A stretch of 64,000 bases of DNA from Syngnathus acus (lineage: Eukaryota; Chordata; Actinopteri; Syngnathiformes; Syngnathidae). Location: assembly GCF_901709675.1 (NCBI RefSeq), contig NC_051104.1, positions 811,001 to 875,000 on the forward strand, written 5' to 3'. Positions 1 to 12,615 of this stretch are shown here, one piece after another. The position numbers were made by a program, and so were the translations under genes. The notes under the pieces were generated by a model. It saw only the letters and a program-made list of their open reading frames with translations, searched no databases and was not told the DNA's origin. Position 1 is the stretch's first letter. Every line of letters starts with the position of its first letter.

Positions 1-354
1 AGGGCTACGCACTCATGAACTTTGTAGTCAAATATACTCCAGGGAGACAATCATACCTGAGGCCCCACCATGACTCCTCCACCTTCACTATCAACATTGC
101 CCTCAATAACAAAGACAAAGACTTTCAGGTAAGTGTATGTGTCAATTATCTGACAACACGATGAGACTGTTTTGAAAGCACGTCTTGACACTTCTTAGGG
201 TGGCGGCTGCCGTTTCCATCGGTACAACTGTTCCGTAGACTCGCCAAGGAAAGGCTGGAGCTTCATGCACCCAGGACGACTGACTCATCTCCACGAAGGT
301 CTACCCACCACTAACGGCACACGCTACATCGCTGTGTCCTTCATCGATCCTTAA
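1..354 (+). CDS. plod2: Procollagen-lysine 2-oxoglutarate 5-dioxygenase (lysyl hydroxylase), 3' terminal two coding exons
   Basis: The gene is cut by the window start. Exon A (1-128, codons from base 3) and exon B (199-354, stop TAA 352-354) are joined across a 70-bp intron (129-198) with GTAAGT donor and TTCTTAG acceptor. The 93 visible residues are the C-terminal 2-oxoglutarate/Fe(II) dioxygenase fold. They contain the HHD motif (codons 66-74), the late histidine in THLHEGLP (292-294) and the arginine in GTRYI (322-324). By alignment from memory to human LH3 these are the iron ligands His667, Asp669 and His719 and the 2-oxoglutarate-binding Arg729, so the visible active site is intact. The enzyme hydroxylates collagen lysines in the endoplasmic reticulum, enabling cross-links and glycosylation. 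[20 protein letters not shown] and the final FIDP favour PLOD2 over PLOD1/PLOD3, which usually have THYHEG and FVDP there. Family assignment is near certain; the paralogue is likely. Confidence 0.95.
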
Positions 355-830
355 AAAAAACGGCCTTCTTTTGTGCCTCTATGTTTTGTAGCTATGCATT
401 TTTTTAAAGCTATTTGCTTTAAAAAGTTGAGTGAATGCATGAAGCCAATCTCTGTCAGACAGAGTGTTGACTGGAAATGGGAAGTGCGTACGTGGTGAAT
501 TGTCACATTAAGTACACAAAAGTCGTTTTGCTAGCAGGGTACACCGACAATTCTTTTGGTGATGAAAGAGAGTCAAAGTGTTTGTGGTTCAATCATCTAT
601 TTTCATATTTTGCACGGCAGAAATATAAAACAGATTAACAGAACTCGACGTGAGTTTTATCTAAACTGTTTGACTTAAGGTCTGTCACCTGCCTCTTGAA
701 CATTCATCTTCATTTTCAAAACAAAATCTGAGGAAAAAAAAAGTGTGAATGGATTTTACAACTCAGAAAATTGCCTTGTTAATTTATTGCCAAAATGTAA
801 TAAAAATCTAACAGATTTGAGATTTTATTA
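355..830 (+). other. plod2 3' UTR (end estimated)
   Basis: This is non-coding sequence directly after the plod2 stop. The best polyadenylation signal is AATAAA at 799-804, followed by a T/GT-rich stretch around 822-850 that suits a downstream element, so cleavage is expected near 815-835. The end is inferred; a longer isoform cannot be excluded. Confidence 0.6.
799..804 (+). promoter_or_regulatory. Polyadenylation signal of plod2
   Basis: This is a canonical AATAAA hexamer about 445 bases after the stop codon with T/GT-rich sequence 20-45 bases downstream. It is the first canonical hexamer I see in the UTR. Confidence 0.6.
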
Positions 831-835
831 TTCCG

Positions 836-3260
836 ATTTCTATTTTGAGGTGCGACGATTAATTGACAACTAATCAGATTCATCGCTAAATTCTCACAAT
901 ATCAACTGACTCCTTTAACCTGTCCCTTACTCAACATGTCACATGCAGAAACAATCAAGTTTGCTTCTGAACTGTTTGGATGTCGGCTGATGAGCTTCGC
1001 AAGTTCGGTTCAGTTTACCTTGGGGAAAATCGAGTATATACATGCAAGTTGTTCACATAAGGAATGTTAAAGCACAATAGTTGGGAGGTTTATTTATCTT
1101 TGTCTACCACTGCGATGAGAGATCTGTCGGAATGTGATATGTTTGGAGAGACGCAAATTAATTTCTTGAATATCTTTCAAATAATTTCCCCACCGAGGGG
1201 AAAAAAAAAAGTACACAAAATCTGACCTCCTTCCCATCACTTATGGTTATATCTTACAAATGGGGCTACACTGACTGGCTTCCCACAATGAGGCCAATAT
1301 CAGGGAAATACACAAGTTTCTTCTCCACCTCGGGTGAAAGCAAAATGTACGAGTAGCTGGTATTTAACAAGTTGGGTGAGGCGGGAGGATGGGGTCAGCT
1401 CTTTTCCTCAAAGAGCCCTTTGTGGTCATCACTCCCCTTGGACTACCTTGCAAACAGTCCCTCTGAAAGGAGGCAATGACAGCGGAAAAAAATCCAACAA
1501 AAAAAACATCCCTCCCCAAACTAACAGATTCTCACAGGGGAGGATAAAGGTTTTTTCAAGTCAGAAATATTTGTTAACTTCTTTTTGTTTTTTATACAAG
1601 TTTTTACAAGCCAAACAGTTTACTAGGTGAAAGTACTGCTGAGTCAAATTACACGATGGCTTTCTCCAAAATAATCAGCTACTCCACCCGCTTAGATAGA
1701 TATTGATTTATGATGGCGACAAGATGAAAGAAGGATGGATGTGAGAGTTGTCCAAAACCACTGAAGCAAAATACAAGTTACACTGCATGCTTTTCAAGAG
1801 CTATTTTGGGAAACTTTCAATGATCGTTCGGTCTGTTTTGTCTGGTTCCTGTGCCTGCTGATGAAAGAATGGGTGTGTTTGGTGTTCTGGTCTGAGGGTC
1901 TTTGTGTGCATAATAGAAGCTGACTTGTGTATAGTTTCTCATATTATATTTTACAAAAAAACAAATTTCCCGAATTGTAAGTGACAAGCGACAGTCCTTG
2001 CAGTGTTCACCCGAGAACAGATGTCGATACTTGTGCCACGTAACTCGATTGCAACAGCCTAAGATCTGGTGTAGCTGTTCATTCATTGCTACATTATAAT
2101 TTTAGGGTTCTGCTTCTTTGGCTCCAGATTGCACTTCTTCCACAAGCCAGTCCAATTCTTTTTTGTTGGGGCTCTGAACATTTTGCTCTCTGAGGAGAAA
2201 CATAAGGGCAGTGTCAGACTAGCAATCGAGTAACCACAAACAATCTTGACAAAACCAATGGGCGATGATCCGCCCTGATCCTCCTCAGTGCTGGCACTCC
2301 GGCTCCGGCTAAAAAGACAGACCGCAAGTTTGGCATTTTTGTCTTGGATACTTCTACTGAAGAAAGTCAACAAAGCTGGACATTGCGGTCCCAGGCCGGT
2401 CTGACCGTGGACCTGCTTTATTTTGTCTCTGACAGGTCGTCGCGAAAGGATGATTAATGATCACGGTCGATGGCTATATAATGCTTAAGGAACATATTTC
2501 CAGAGCAACAATGCCTAACAGTTCATTTTTATAAGGTAGTCAGGTCGTTGAAGAGTATTTCAATTAGTGAAGGCTGGCTGTACCGTCTCACAGCCCACTT
2601 GCAAGAATTACATATGACAAAGTAGAAGTTAATCACGGGTACTACGAGATTTCCTTTGTGTGAAATTGTAATCACTTCGTATCACAAAAATCACTCCACG
2701 GGGCCTTTTAGTAAAGTTTGAGATGGCAGGAGACACGGGGCAATTATAATATCCTGTTAGACAAGGTGCTGCAAGGCGTAATAACCAGGTTGGCTGTCTC
2801 TGGGACCATATTTAGTCTTGGAAGGTCAAGAGCACAGTACCAAAGTTAAGTGCTGCTCATTATGGAGCACCAAAGACCACCCCGACACTTTCGCTTACTC
2901 CCTCCCTTCATTTTCACTTAATAACAGGGAAGGGAAGATGTGAGCAATCCCAAAGGCCTTTCAAGCAACATAACCTCCCAAGAATGCTAAGCTCCAACAA
3001 GACTAGCAACTCAAACATTCTCAAGCAGCTTCTTCCCGAAGATACACCACCCACGATTCTAATATGTACACATTTTTGGGGGGCCTGTGTGTTGTTTAGT
3101 ATTTTGGTAGAAGCCCTTGAACTTTTTTTTTACAAATCAATGTCTCAGTTGTTTAGATTCAGTCTCAGAAATTTGAGCTGCCGTCATACATGCTTTCACT
3201 TTGGGAACTTTGGTTTAATTTGCTCAAAATCACTGTCACCCAAGCATCTGTATGTAAATA
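836..3260. other. Intergenic sequence downstream of plod2, no gene seen
   Basis: I see AT-rich, apparently unique sequence. Reading frames are short (98 residues or fewer), lack recognisable motifs and have no splice-linked partners. No transposon termini with target duplications were found. There is a short A run at 1200-1210. Confidence 0.6.
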
Positions 3261-3895
3261 CAGTCAAAGCTCGGTTTTCGAACGTCCCGGTTCAAATCGG
3301 AATTCGAACGAAAAACCTCGCAAGATGAGCCGAAAGGACCGAGAAAACCCGACTGCGCGGCCCAGATGCCGACTGACTCCATTCGTTATTGTATTTTTGT
3401 TACTTTGAGGATTGTGTTAACCCCTAATCCTGCCTCCAAAGAAAGCAAGTGGGAGCAGTAAAGCCATCCTAAAACACAAAGACGTTCTTAAAGCAATGCG
3501 ACAGTGAGCACCCGGCGCGCTGCGGTTGCGCGATCGGACCAAATTAAGCTCCCTGCGCACTGAGGTCCACTTAAATTTTGGAAAGTACATCAGGACTTTA
3601 AACATATTTTCTAAATTTCAGCGATGGCTCTGTCACAATAATGCGACCAGCGCGGTGCAGTTGCGCGGTCGGCGGCGCGCTACGGTTGCGCGTTCGGCGG
3701 TGCGCTGCAGTTACGCGATCGGATAAAAATGCGCAACTGAAAAAATGCTTAAAAAAGGCGTTTCTTTTTTGTCTTGGAACGGATTAATTTATTTTCCCAT
3801 TATTTGTAATGGGAAAAGTAGATTCGGAATTCGACCGATTCACTTCTTGCACCACCTTCTGGAGCGGATTGTGGTCGAAAACCGAGGTTTGACTA
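3261..3895. mobile_element. Non-autonomous TIR DNA element, pogo/Tigger-like
   Basis: The left end reads CAGTCAAAGCTCGGTTTTCG and the right end, reverse-complemented, reads AGTCAAACCTCGGTTTTCGA, giving a ~22-bp inverted repeat. A TA precedes the left end; the right target duplication is degraded. A CAG start beside TA is typical of pogo/Tigger-type Tc1/mariner relatives, which is why I suggest that group. No transposase is encoded. The interior holds GC-rich sub-repeats of the type GCGCTGCRGTTGCGCGRTCGG (about 3510-3722) and, near the right end, a small hairpin whose arms read TTTTCCCATTA and TAATGGGAAAA. Confidence 0.7.
3510..3722. repeat. GC-rich degenerate sub-repeats inside the 3261-3895 element
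   Basis: Four to five related copies of a ~22-bp unit, roughly GCGCTGCGGTTGCGCGATCGG, occur at about 3518, 3652, 3675 and 3700. They are markedly GC-rich against AT-rich flanks and rich in CpG. Confidence 0.6.
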
Positions 3896-6800
3896 CTCCA
3901 TATTAATCCACAATGTCAATTTTGGATTATTCAGACACTTAAAAATACAACGTAAGGCCACAAAGCTCAAATACGATTCTTGGGCCAAAACATCTTCAGG
4001 TAAAATTTTGCTGCAATCTAATTCCATTTAGTGTCAAGGCTGAAATAACTGAGGTGAGTTTGCAACAGCAGATTGCTACGCCTGCACATGTGGTCAACAA
4101 CTATGAGCAAATGTTTACTTAGCACAGGTTGTGTAGTTTACTTTTAAGTCCTACCAAACACTATTTTGTAAACTATCACATATCAGGCGTATTAATCTTC
4201 TTTTGTGTTTATTTACACTGATAATGAGGGGAGAAAGTCACTGTCCAGGCTAAACCACATGTGTCAGAAGTCACCACTCCCTTGAACCGATTTTTCTTCA
4301 AACTTTATGGGAGACCCATATCTAGACTATTAAGAGGGAAATCATTTTTAACGCCTTTTTCCCGGACTATATTGGCCATGCTTCCAAATGTGGGCCAATC
4401 TGAACAGAAGGCATGAACATAACAATGAGTCACGGTTGTCTGTGCAGGGCTGACGTCATTTCCTGTCAGGCACAGTAGGTCTGGAATGTAACCCCCACTC
4501 CTTAAAGTCACCCATCGCAAACGTAAATTTAAACTTTGAAGGGGCTTTGAAAATAATCTTAAGAAAGTCAGCCTAATGGTTCTTCAACTGAGGCGTTTCA
4601 GTTAAATTTGTCGCGCAGTGAAGTAGCACAAAACTACAATAAGCCAAAAAAAACCTTTGGGATGACGATTCGCTTGAGTGCTTGCTGGAATTCAAATTGC
4701 AGGGTAATGCCCTCCTCCTCTGGTCCCACAAAAACAGGCAGAGTGTTTTTCCTCTATGATGTCCCAGTGCGGATGGAACATGAAGCTTCATGCCAAAATG
4801 CTGATGTTACAACTGTGAAGTGATGAAGTACCATTCCACAGAGATGCAACGGAGAACAGTATACAACATGATTTAAAGTGATATACATCATCCGAAGCCC
4901 ATAGTGTGACTCATGAGTTCGTGAGCAATCGGAAAAGAGCTCTCTCTAGGTATCTACAAACAACGTGTGGAACCTATAATGTCGTCATCGCGGCTGTATC
5001 TCTACAGGCTGTCTGCAGCGTGGGATGGACATCTGGTCAGCAAAGAACAGCAGTGTTTGGCAGCGAATCATGCTGGGCTTGCTACACATCGGGTCCTATG
5101 GAAATCCAGGAAAATCATTTAGACTATGCGGAATCACTCAAGACGATTGCTTATTCTACATGTGAAGCCATACATCCCGCCATGTGTTTTTTTTTTTTAG
5201 ACCACTTGCCCTCATTAGAGTTGCGGCGAAACTGGAGCCTGTCCCAGTTGACTTTGGACGAGAGGCAACTGTTCAGAGTCGCAGGGGGGGTTGATATACG
5301 GGAAAACGAGCTAAAGCACGGAGCGGTCACCAGTTGAGCAAAGGGCACAAACAAATAACTTCACAGCCATCTAATTTAGCCAGTGCATGTTAGAAATCCA
5401 GTGTGTGTTAAAATTGGAGTAAAAAAAGCTTTGATTCAAAAGTCTGCTTAACGTTTGCCTTCAAAACTTGGTGTAAAGTTGTGGTCAACCTCATTAATTA
5501 GCAAAGCAGAATTCCAAATGGAAATTAAATACGGCTCATCTTGCGGCTGGTATGCCCCCTTGTGTTTAAATGAGGTTCTGCCTCAAGCTGCCTCAGCGGT
5601 TTTCAAACTAGGCTCGGTAAACCCCCAGGGGGCCGCAAGCCGTAACAACGGGGTCCGCAAATTAGCTTGCAATAATGGTGCTGTTTCATTAAAAACTGAG
5701 GCCTAGCAAACTAATTAACCAAACACACTAAAACAATTGGAGCCTCTACTTTTGCTAATTAGGTGTCACCACACCGCAGTCAACATTTTGGAATCACCTC
5801 CTCAAAAGATGCAGTCATTCAAAATGTTCAACCCAAAAAAAACAGGAGTGCTGATTCCGCTGCAGCGCACAAGGAGGTGCCATGGAGCTGCAAATGATTC
5901 TTTCCAAACTACCAAGCTGCTGCAAATGCCACAAATAACTGAGCTCATGATTGATGATGTGAGGCTTTAACTTTCTGCTCCATTCATGGAGGGCAAACTG
6001 GGTCATGGTGTATAAACATCATTTAATAATAATGCCAGTTCATTAGTGCAACACCAAAGCAATCTCTTTCATCAGCTGAGTACGAGAATGCCAGTGGGGA
6101 TTTGAAAGCGCATCAGGGAGGGGAGGGGGGGGGGGGGTTCGGGGGAGTTGGGTTGGGGAGCCAGCAAACAGTTAACGTGGTTGCTCGGTGGATTTCTGCG
6201 CCTTCAGTGAATCAGTGATCACAACTGAGCTTCAAGTGTAGAGTAAACAAATGTTTTCATGAGCATCCATTTGGGACTCATTGATGTCTCATACAAAGGC
6301 ATCGATGGGAGGATGGAGATTTCGCTTTAAGTTTGCTTGCATGTAAACTATGCAAAGGGCTCATATTGTGGATCATTTTCAAATCCGTGTCACACTTTTT
6401 TTTAAAAAGCTAAAGATACGGGCTTGGGGAGGGGAAGTTGTATAAATAATGACATACCGGTGCTATTCAGGAATTATAGATAGCTGGAAAATAAAGATAT
6501 AAAACCGTCGTGGCGGGCGCTCTTCGATGTTTGCATCCAGGGAGATGTGATGGATGTCGTCAGGAGCCATGAGGTGACGCCAAGGGTTGTCTGCGGCGTA
6601 ATAGGATGTGAGGGATTCTTCTCGAGGTGGCTTCCAAATGGCTCAGAGATGAGGACACTTATCTACCAACATTGTGGTCTTGAGAGGCAGCTTGTGGTGG
6701 GAAAGGGATGGAATTGGCTCTTCACCGCTCTTCGGGTCTGATTTATGGTGGCACCGCAGGCACCTTGCTGCCATGTTATTTTAGCAGCTGGCCCATGTTA

Positions 6801-9593
6801 CACACTGACTCACATGGAGGTTACATGCAAACGTGAGCAAAGGGGGGAAGATACCAGCACAAACGATACTGTTATCGAAATTTAAAAATGAATATGTAAC
6901 GGTTTATCCTTGGGTCTTTTTCTATGACCGTAGAGTTTTCTAATTTCAAATATTTGGCTCAATAAAGGTTTTAAAATGCTGCTCTTCATCACCAGTTACC
7001 ATGGAAAAGTTATTCTTGCGTCTAATGGCATCAGGACATCTGGCTCCCAGCGCAAAGGTCGTCTTCAAAATGTTTTTGGTATGAATATTAAATCGTGCTT
7101 CGGTTAACTGGAGTGGATGTCTATTCAGCCGTTCAACAAAGAACTGAGGGATGTTTTGCTATTCCTTCCTCCGTTTTCCCGCTTCTCTCGGAAATTTCGG
7201 CCTTTCTGAACTTAACCCTGACCTCAATCCTCACACTATCCAAATAGAAATAACCCAGATGTGAATAAATGGGTTTTATTCAGTCAGTCACGATTTCAGA
7301 ATAAATTTTCTTATTACTACCAAAAGAATCTAATGTCAAAGATATTCAGTCCGAAAAGCTTGGCTGGACCATTGACAGGATTTTTTACAGCTACGGTATA
7401 TGCAAGATTTCAAAAGTGCTGCTTGTGAGTGCCAAATCACACTTAATGAGTTATTCCGACACAAAGCTCAGACATATAAAGACTATACGTGCTTGATGTC
7501 GGTCCAGATACCAAAATGAAATATACGAGATGGATGCTAGATTGAGACATACCACCGACTCCCGCTATCTTCTCGATCCCCATAACACACTTCCTGTGTG
7601 ATTTTCCTGCGGTTGATCCAAACAAGTAAGCAATAAGAGACGAAGCCCTATCTGCAGCCATCCCATTGTCAGCACTGGCTGCAGGAGTGATTTATCTTGG
7701 CCAGAGGAGGCAACAAGAACGTTACAATCAGTGATGGGGATGATGACGAGTCGCCACACGGTCGGTTATCAAAATGAAAATCAATTACAAGAGCATCGAG
7801 AGATCGGAGAATATCAATTTCAAGCGCAAATATCACCAGTGTTCAATTGCATCTGTTTAGCTGCGAGTGAAGACGACATCATGTTCAACCTTAGCAGTCC
7901 TAAGAGGAGAGGAAAAACAACAAAAAATAATATAAATATTTGAGTGCATTTATTCATAGTTGATGAAGTTTGCAAGGCCAGCACAAGCGGCCTTAATGGC
8001 TGGCATAGTTCTATATTCAATGAGGAAAGCGAATGCTAAGACCGCTATTTTCGTGACCAATGTAAGTCTTTATCATTCATTTTACAAAGAGAATCATGGT
8101 CAGTTTTAATTGAATCCCACGGCTGAATTCATTTGACGAGACATTTATTATGATTCTTTGTGCTTGCAGTTTGCACTGTATCGCACCGCGAATGCAACGA
8201 GGTTGGCAGTCTTTTCGGTAGCGAAGTTAGTCCCTGACAGCCAGTCAAACAGAACTTTGGGTCCATGTTTGACGACATCAAAGAGTGTCTGACTTGGTAT
8301 GTTGCTAACAGATGGCAAGAAGCGATGAATCATGCAAAGGACATCCGTAATGCACTGTTGCTTGTTGTACCCCTGTGACACCCAAGAGTGTATTCTTTAA
8401 AAACATCAGAGAATCTAACAGACTCTGATGGTTGGGACACTGACAGAATCATTTGAAGGGACATCATCATCAATCAGGAAGTATGGTCCGAAATGGCACA
8501 ACCTTAATTATTGGCTTGGCAGGCAAATAATATTCATACAGTATATAGAAAATCATTCCGTAATTCCCACTCAGAGGCTTTTCCTCAAGAGATCGACGGA
8601 ATTCAAAATGCAGAGATTATCTGGTTCATTGTTCTTTTTGTCAGGAAGGTTGGGTTTTGGTTTCCTATGCCGTCAAAATGTCAATGTAGTCGGGAGTCGG
8701 AATGTGCGCCGCGGGAAGAATGTTGTTTACGGAAGTAACACGGCTGTCGCTCTCGGAGGTATGCAACCATTTTACATTACAAAAGAGAGAAGCTGCGACA
8801 GGGAAATGTAATTATTCACCTGCTATTTTCCATTCAGTCAGACAATCTATTCAGGCTTGTTCATTTTTCCTGCTTCTGTATGTGAAATGATACTGAACAC
8901 AGAGCTGACTTAATAAGGCAGAGGCGGCTGGCTCAGAGTCCCACCAATCAACATTCCGTCAGAAAGGGCCAAGAAAATGCCTCACCAATTTGGAAGTTGT
9001 TATGTCTACTAGAAAAGACACAGACAGTGTGAGGTTCTTTTTTGGAAACCAGAACACGCAGCGGGAACACGTTACGGTTTTACAATTCGGTCAAATTTAC
9101 CGGACGAACTGTTAGATCTTTCGGCTGAAACCAATGAACTCAAACGTAGCCTCGAGCGCAACTGTTCTTGCTTCCTAAATCATGTAAGATAATGAGCGAA
9201 GCGGGGCATTTGCATTGCAGAAGTTAAATCAAAGCAACAAGTAAAAGCTCAAAGCTGATTGGACCAAGAAATTGAAGCTCCGCCTCCACGTAGTGCAAGC
9301 AGTGCAGTCAAGTGAAACTGCAATTTTGCGGGGCAAAAAAAATGAACATCTGCGAAGAGAATAGTCATGATAAGATGGAACACACTCAGCGTTAAAATAA
9401 TCTGGCCTCAATAGTCTGGTAGGAATGGCCAAAGTTGATTTGCAGCCAATCAGTGGCGGCTGGAGAGCAACTAATCAGTGTTTACAGGGAGCTTTGCAGC
9501 AATCAGTTTCCACGAAACCGATCTGACTTGGGCTCACAACGTGATTATTGCTAGCCTTCATTCTGATTGCCATGTTGGACATGCAGCAAGACT
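3896..9593. other. Intergenic sequence, no gene seen
   Basis: This is mostly unique AT-rich sequence. The longest reading frames (143 residues at 4906-5337, 127 at 8428-8811) have no recognisable domain and no splice context. A possible hAT terminus lies at 5594-5608 (CAGCGGTTTTCAAAC, followed by a CCCCCAGGGGGCCGC-like stretch), but no matching right end or target duplication was found. Confidence 0.6.
6117..6159 (+). repeat. G-rich tract
   Basis: Runs of G are separated by A, T or TTC, with a central run of 14. At least four G-runs of three or more lie within 43 bases, so the + strand could form a G-quadruplex. Confidence 0.7.
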
Positions 9594-9595
9594 TA

Positions 9596-10575
9596 CCGTA
9601 ATTTTCTGACTATAAGTCGCGGGTTTTTTCATACTAGTTTGGGGGGGGGGGGCGACTTATACTCAGGAGCGACTTATATATGTTTTTTTTCAAAAATCTT
9701 TACTTGATCATTAACACATCACTTACTTACAAGTATAGTTGACCACTTCACATGTTATTTTTAGTATAGTTGATCACTTCACATGCTTTGATATCTTTAT
9801 CTTGAACATATTCAAAACATGAAAAATAGAGAGAAAAAATCAAATAAAGTAATTAACACTTTAAAGCGCCATATCCTCTGGACATGTCCTCTGTCACCAG
9901 GATGACAAAGTATGAGAAATTTGATAGATGGATTTAAGGATTTGGAGTGACACAAATGGTTTGATAATATTGTTGTTTATGTGATAGTTATTTAAAATAT
10001 AGTTTATATATCGTTGTATGGGCCTGTGGAATAATTTGAACTGCGGCGCGGCACACGGCATTGTTGACAAAGGACGATCGATAAAAGATGAGAAATTTGA
10101 TCGATGGATTTAATGATTTGGAGTGACACAAATGGTTTGATAATATTGTTGTTTATGTGATAGTTATTTAAAATATAGTTTATATATCGTTGTATGGGCC
10201 TGTGGAATAATTTGAACTGCGGCGCGGCACACGGCATTGTTGACAAAGGACGATCGATGGATTTAATGAATTGGAGTGACACAGATGGTTTTATAAACGT
10301 GTTATTTATGTAATAGTTTTTTTTAAATAACTGAATGTTACGTCAGGCCCGTTCTCAGCTCCTCGTTTGTGTTTGTCACGTTAGCATACCGTATCGTTTA
10401 GCCTGTTGTTGCTCGTTCATGTCTGTTCTTGGTGTTGGATTTTGTCGAATAAATTGCCCCCCAAAATGCGACTTATAGTCCGGAGCGACTTATACATGTT
10501 TTTTTTCACATTTTTGGGCATTTTATGGCTGGTGCGACTTATACTCCGGTGCGACTTATAGTCCGAAAATTACGG
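9596..10575 (+). mobile_element. CCGTA-family TIR element, copy 1 (uninterrupted, 980 bp)
   Basis: The ends are CCGTAATTTTCTGACTATAA and, reverse-complemented, CCGTAATTTTCGGACTATAA. Both are flanked by TA (9594-9595 and 10576-10577), so the target duplication is TA. The motif AAGTCGC / GCGACTT recurs several times near both ends as subterminal repeats. The interior is a tandem array of a ~175-bp monomer. No transposase is encoded, so it must be mobilised in trans. I do not recognise a named family with certainty; the TA duplication points to the Tc1/mariner side or another TA-targeting superfamily. Copies 2 and 3 lie at 13886 and 30319. Confidence 0.85.
9900..10290 (+). repeat. Internal tandem monomers of CCGTA copy 1
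   Basis: The segment at 9941-10080 is repeated at 10117-10256 (offset 176) with no difference that I can see, and a third partial, diverged copy starts near 10270. Each monomer carries the marker TTTGGAGTGACACAAATGG. The near-identity implies a recent tandem duplication or gene conversion. Confidence 0.85.
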
Positions 10576-10577
10576 TA

Positions 10578-11617
10578 CACAACTTTTGTTGTTGTTGTTT
10601 CTTTGAATGCACCTTTGCATCCGGCTATTTAAGACCTAATCGAGATTGATTCAACCAGCAGACCCGTTTTGTATTTCAAAACAAAAATCAGCCCAAAGCC
10701 ATACTGCTCTCAGAAAGAAACAAATACTGTGAAATTGTCAGTTCACTGAGTGCACTAGTCGTTCGTCACGCAACCGAAGGCGTCATTTCATGAATTCATG
10801 TATTAACTGTGGCTGGCTGCAGATGTTCTTGTGCGCCACCGTTGAAAAAGGTCAGACTGTTCGTTTCCCGTTAGACAACACATACTAATTATTGCAACAA
10901 TGCACAGAAGATGTCAATGCGCATTGAATCCGAGGTTTGTGTCGCTCAGCAGTTGCGCATGGCTTAGCTCAAATTATGCAGAAGCCCATGGGCGTGTTAG
11001 GGAAATGGGACGGCAGTGATGGACAACATCCCGTCCCGCATGATCCGTGAATACAGAGGAACTTCCAAAATTTAATTCGATAAAGAAAATATAAAAAAAT
11101 TATTAACACCACAATCAATGCTGAATGTAAAATTTTAACACTATTAATCAAGAAGGTTAATAGGATCATTTAAAACCTTATTGTGCCCATTCATGGTTGA
11201 GCATAAAATTAAACTAAACATTAAATATCCCAAAACACTTCTTTTACAGTTGTGTAACATTGACCTTGAGAATAGATAATTAACATGCTTACTCACCTTT
11301 TTGACTTACCTTCTCAACCGCTCAAATCACCAATGGTCAAGCAATAACAAGACATCCATCATTTATCGACAAAAACAAGACACCTTCACAAATTTCTAAG
11401 CACATTTTTTGGTGGGTATGATAAAACAGGATCAAAAACATATTGGCGCTGACAGATAAACGATGACTAGTCTTAATGATTAAATATTATTAAAAAAATA
11501 GAGGATGGTGAATAAAATCTTATATAACAATGTACAGTGTAACCCAGGTTAACATAGCCTTGTAAAATAAGAGCCTGTTAATAAAAACAGTCAGAAAGAA
11601 AGTACATTGTAAATATC
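10578..11617. other. Intergenic AT-rich sequence, no gene seen
   Basis: The sequence appears unique and is rich in A/T runs. No reading frame has recognisable similarity, and no transposon termini were found between CCGTA copy 1 and the hAT element that follows. Confidence 0.55.
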
Positions 11618-11625
11618 TTCTAAAC

Positions 11626-12607
11626 CAGGGGTGGGCAAACTTTTTGACTTGCGGGCCGAATTGGGTTCTAAATTTTGACCGGGGGGCCGAACCAGGAGCA
11701 GATGGATGTAGTGTTTGTGTGAAGTAATATAAATGACATGTAAAGGTCATTGCATAAAAGGTTTTTACTTTTAGTAGATACTAAAGCATGGATATTAAAA
11801 AAAAGCTTTTTGAAAACAAATGCATTTATTAACAGCATTAAAAAAATATTTCACCAAAAAACTACTATCAGTGCTTCTTATTAAATACGTCACTGTTATG
11901 ATGAATAACATTTTCCATCACTTCAGCGCCTGCAGGTCAGATTTATGAAATATGTTTATCTAATGAGGCGAAATCACATCCAACGGCAAACATTCTGACC
12001 AAATACATCATCATCAATAGTATTGTTGGTTTCCCTTTTTTGCTAGTGCATCATAGTCTGGAGTAAAATTTGTTGTGGTAATTCTTAGGATAGAGCCGAG
12101 GTGTCGGTCCGTTAACCTAGATGTGACGGGCTTTGTTGACGTTCATGTGGCTGAACGTCTTCTCACACACGTAGGTCAAGCCAAATTGTCCACTCTTTTT
12201 TAACATTCGGCACTCAGTGTCCACCTTTCTTTTCTTCGGGCCCCTCATTTTAATGGAAGGATTCCAGGGGAAGGTTTGTGGGTGGCATTAGCATAAAACT
12301 GTATCTGAAAGCTCAGCGCGCGAATTACGAGAATACTGACGTCACAGCCTACACTCGAAATTCGGCACTGATAGATGAAATTACTACGTACTACTGAGTA
12401 CGCACACGCACTTGTGAGTGTGCACCGAGCTTTCTGACACGGCTCCCGGGAGTAAATGCGCTTCCCCATCTACTGGGGAAACATAGTAATTGCAGGGAAA
12501 ATGACCCAAAAAAAAATTAACAATACAATTTATTCAGGTTTGGCGGGCCGGATTAAACGGCCCCGTGGGCCGGATGTGGCCCGCGGGCCATAGTTTGCCT
12601 ATGTCTG
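11626..12607 (-). mobile_element. hAT-type non-autonomous element, 1-kb family copy 1
   Basis: The left end reads CAGGGGTGGGCAAACTTTTT; the right end, reverse-complemented, reads CAGACATAGGCAAACTATGG. A perfect 8-bp target duplication TTCTAAAC (11618-11625 and 12608-12615) identifies a hAT insertion. Read on the minus strand, the interior keeps short fragments like a hAT transposase: KRKVDTECR near the start and TYVCEKTFSHMNVNKARH in the dimerisation region (about 12110-12250). Nearly all of the coding region between them is deleted, so this is a defective derivative. A second copy lies at 57278-58290 in the opposite orientation. Confidence 0.88.
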
Positions 12608-12615
12608 TTCTAAAC

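Noticed and set aside
1-354. plod1 or plod3 instead of plod2
   Set aside because: The THLHEG and FIDP variants and MNFVVKY fit PLOD2 better than the THYHEG/FVDP typical of the other two, although only 93 residues are visible.
4906-5337. 143-residue open frame
   Set aside because: No recognisable domain, no biased codon pattern and no splice-linked neighbours; compatible with chance.
5594-5608. Complete hAT element starting CAGCGGTTTTCAAAC
   Set aside because: Only one terminus-like sequence is present; without a partner end or target duplication it is not annotated as an element.
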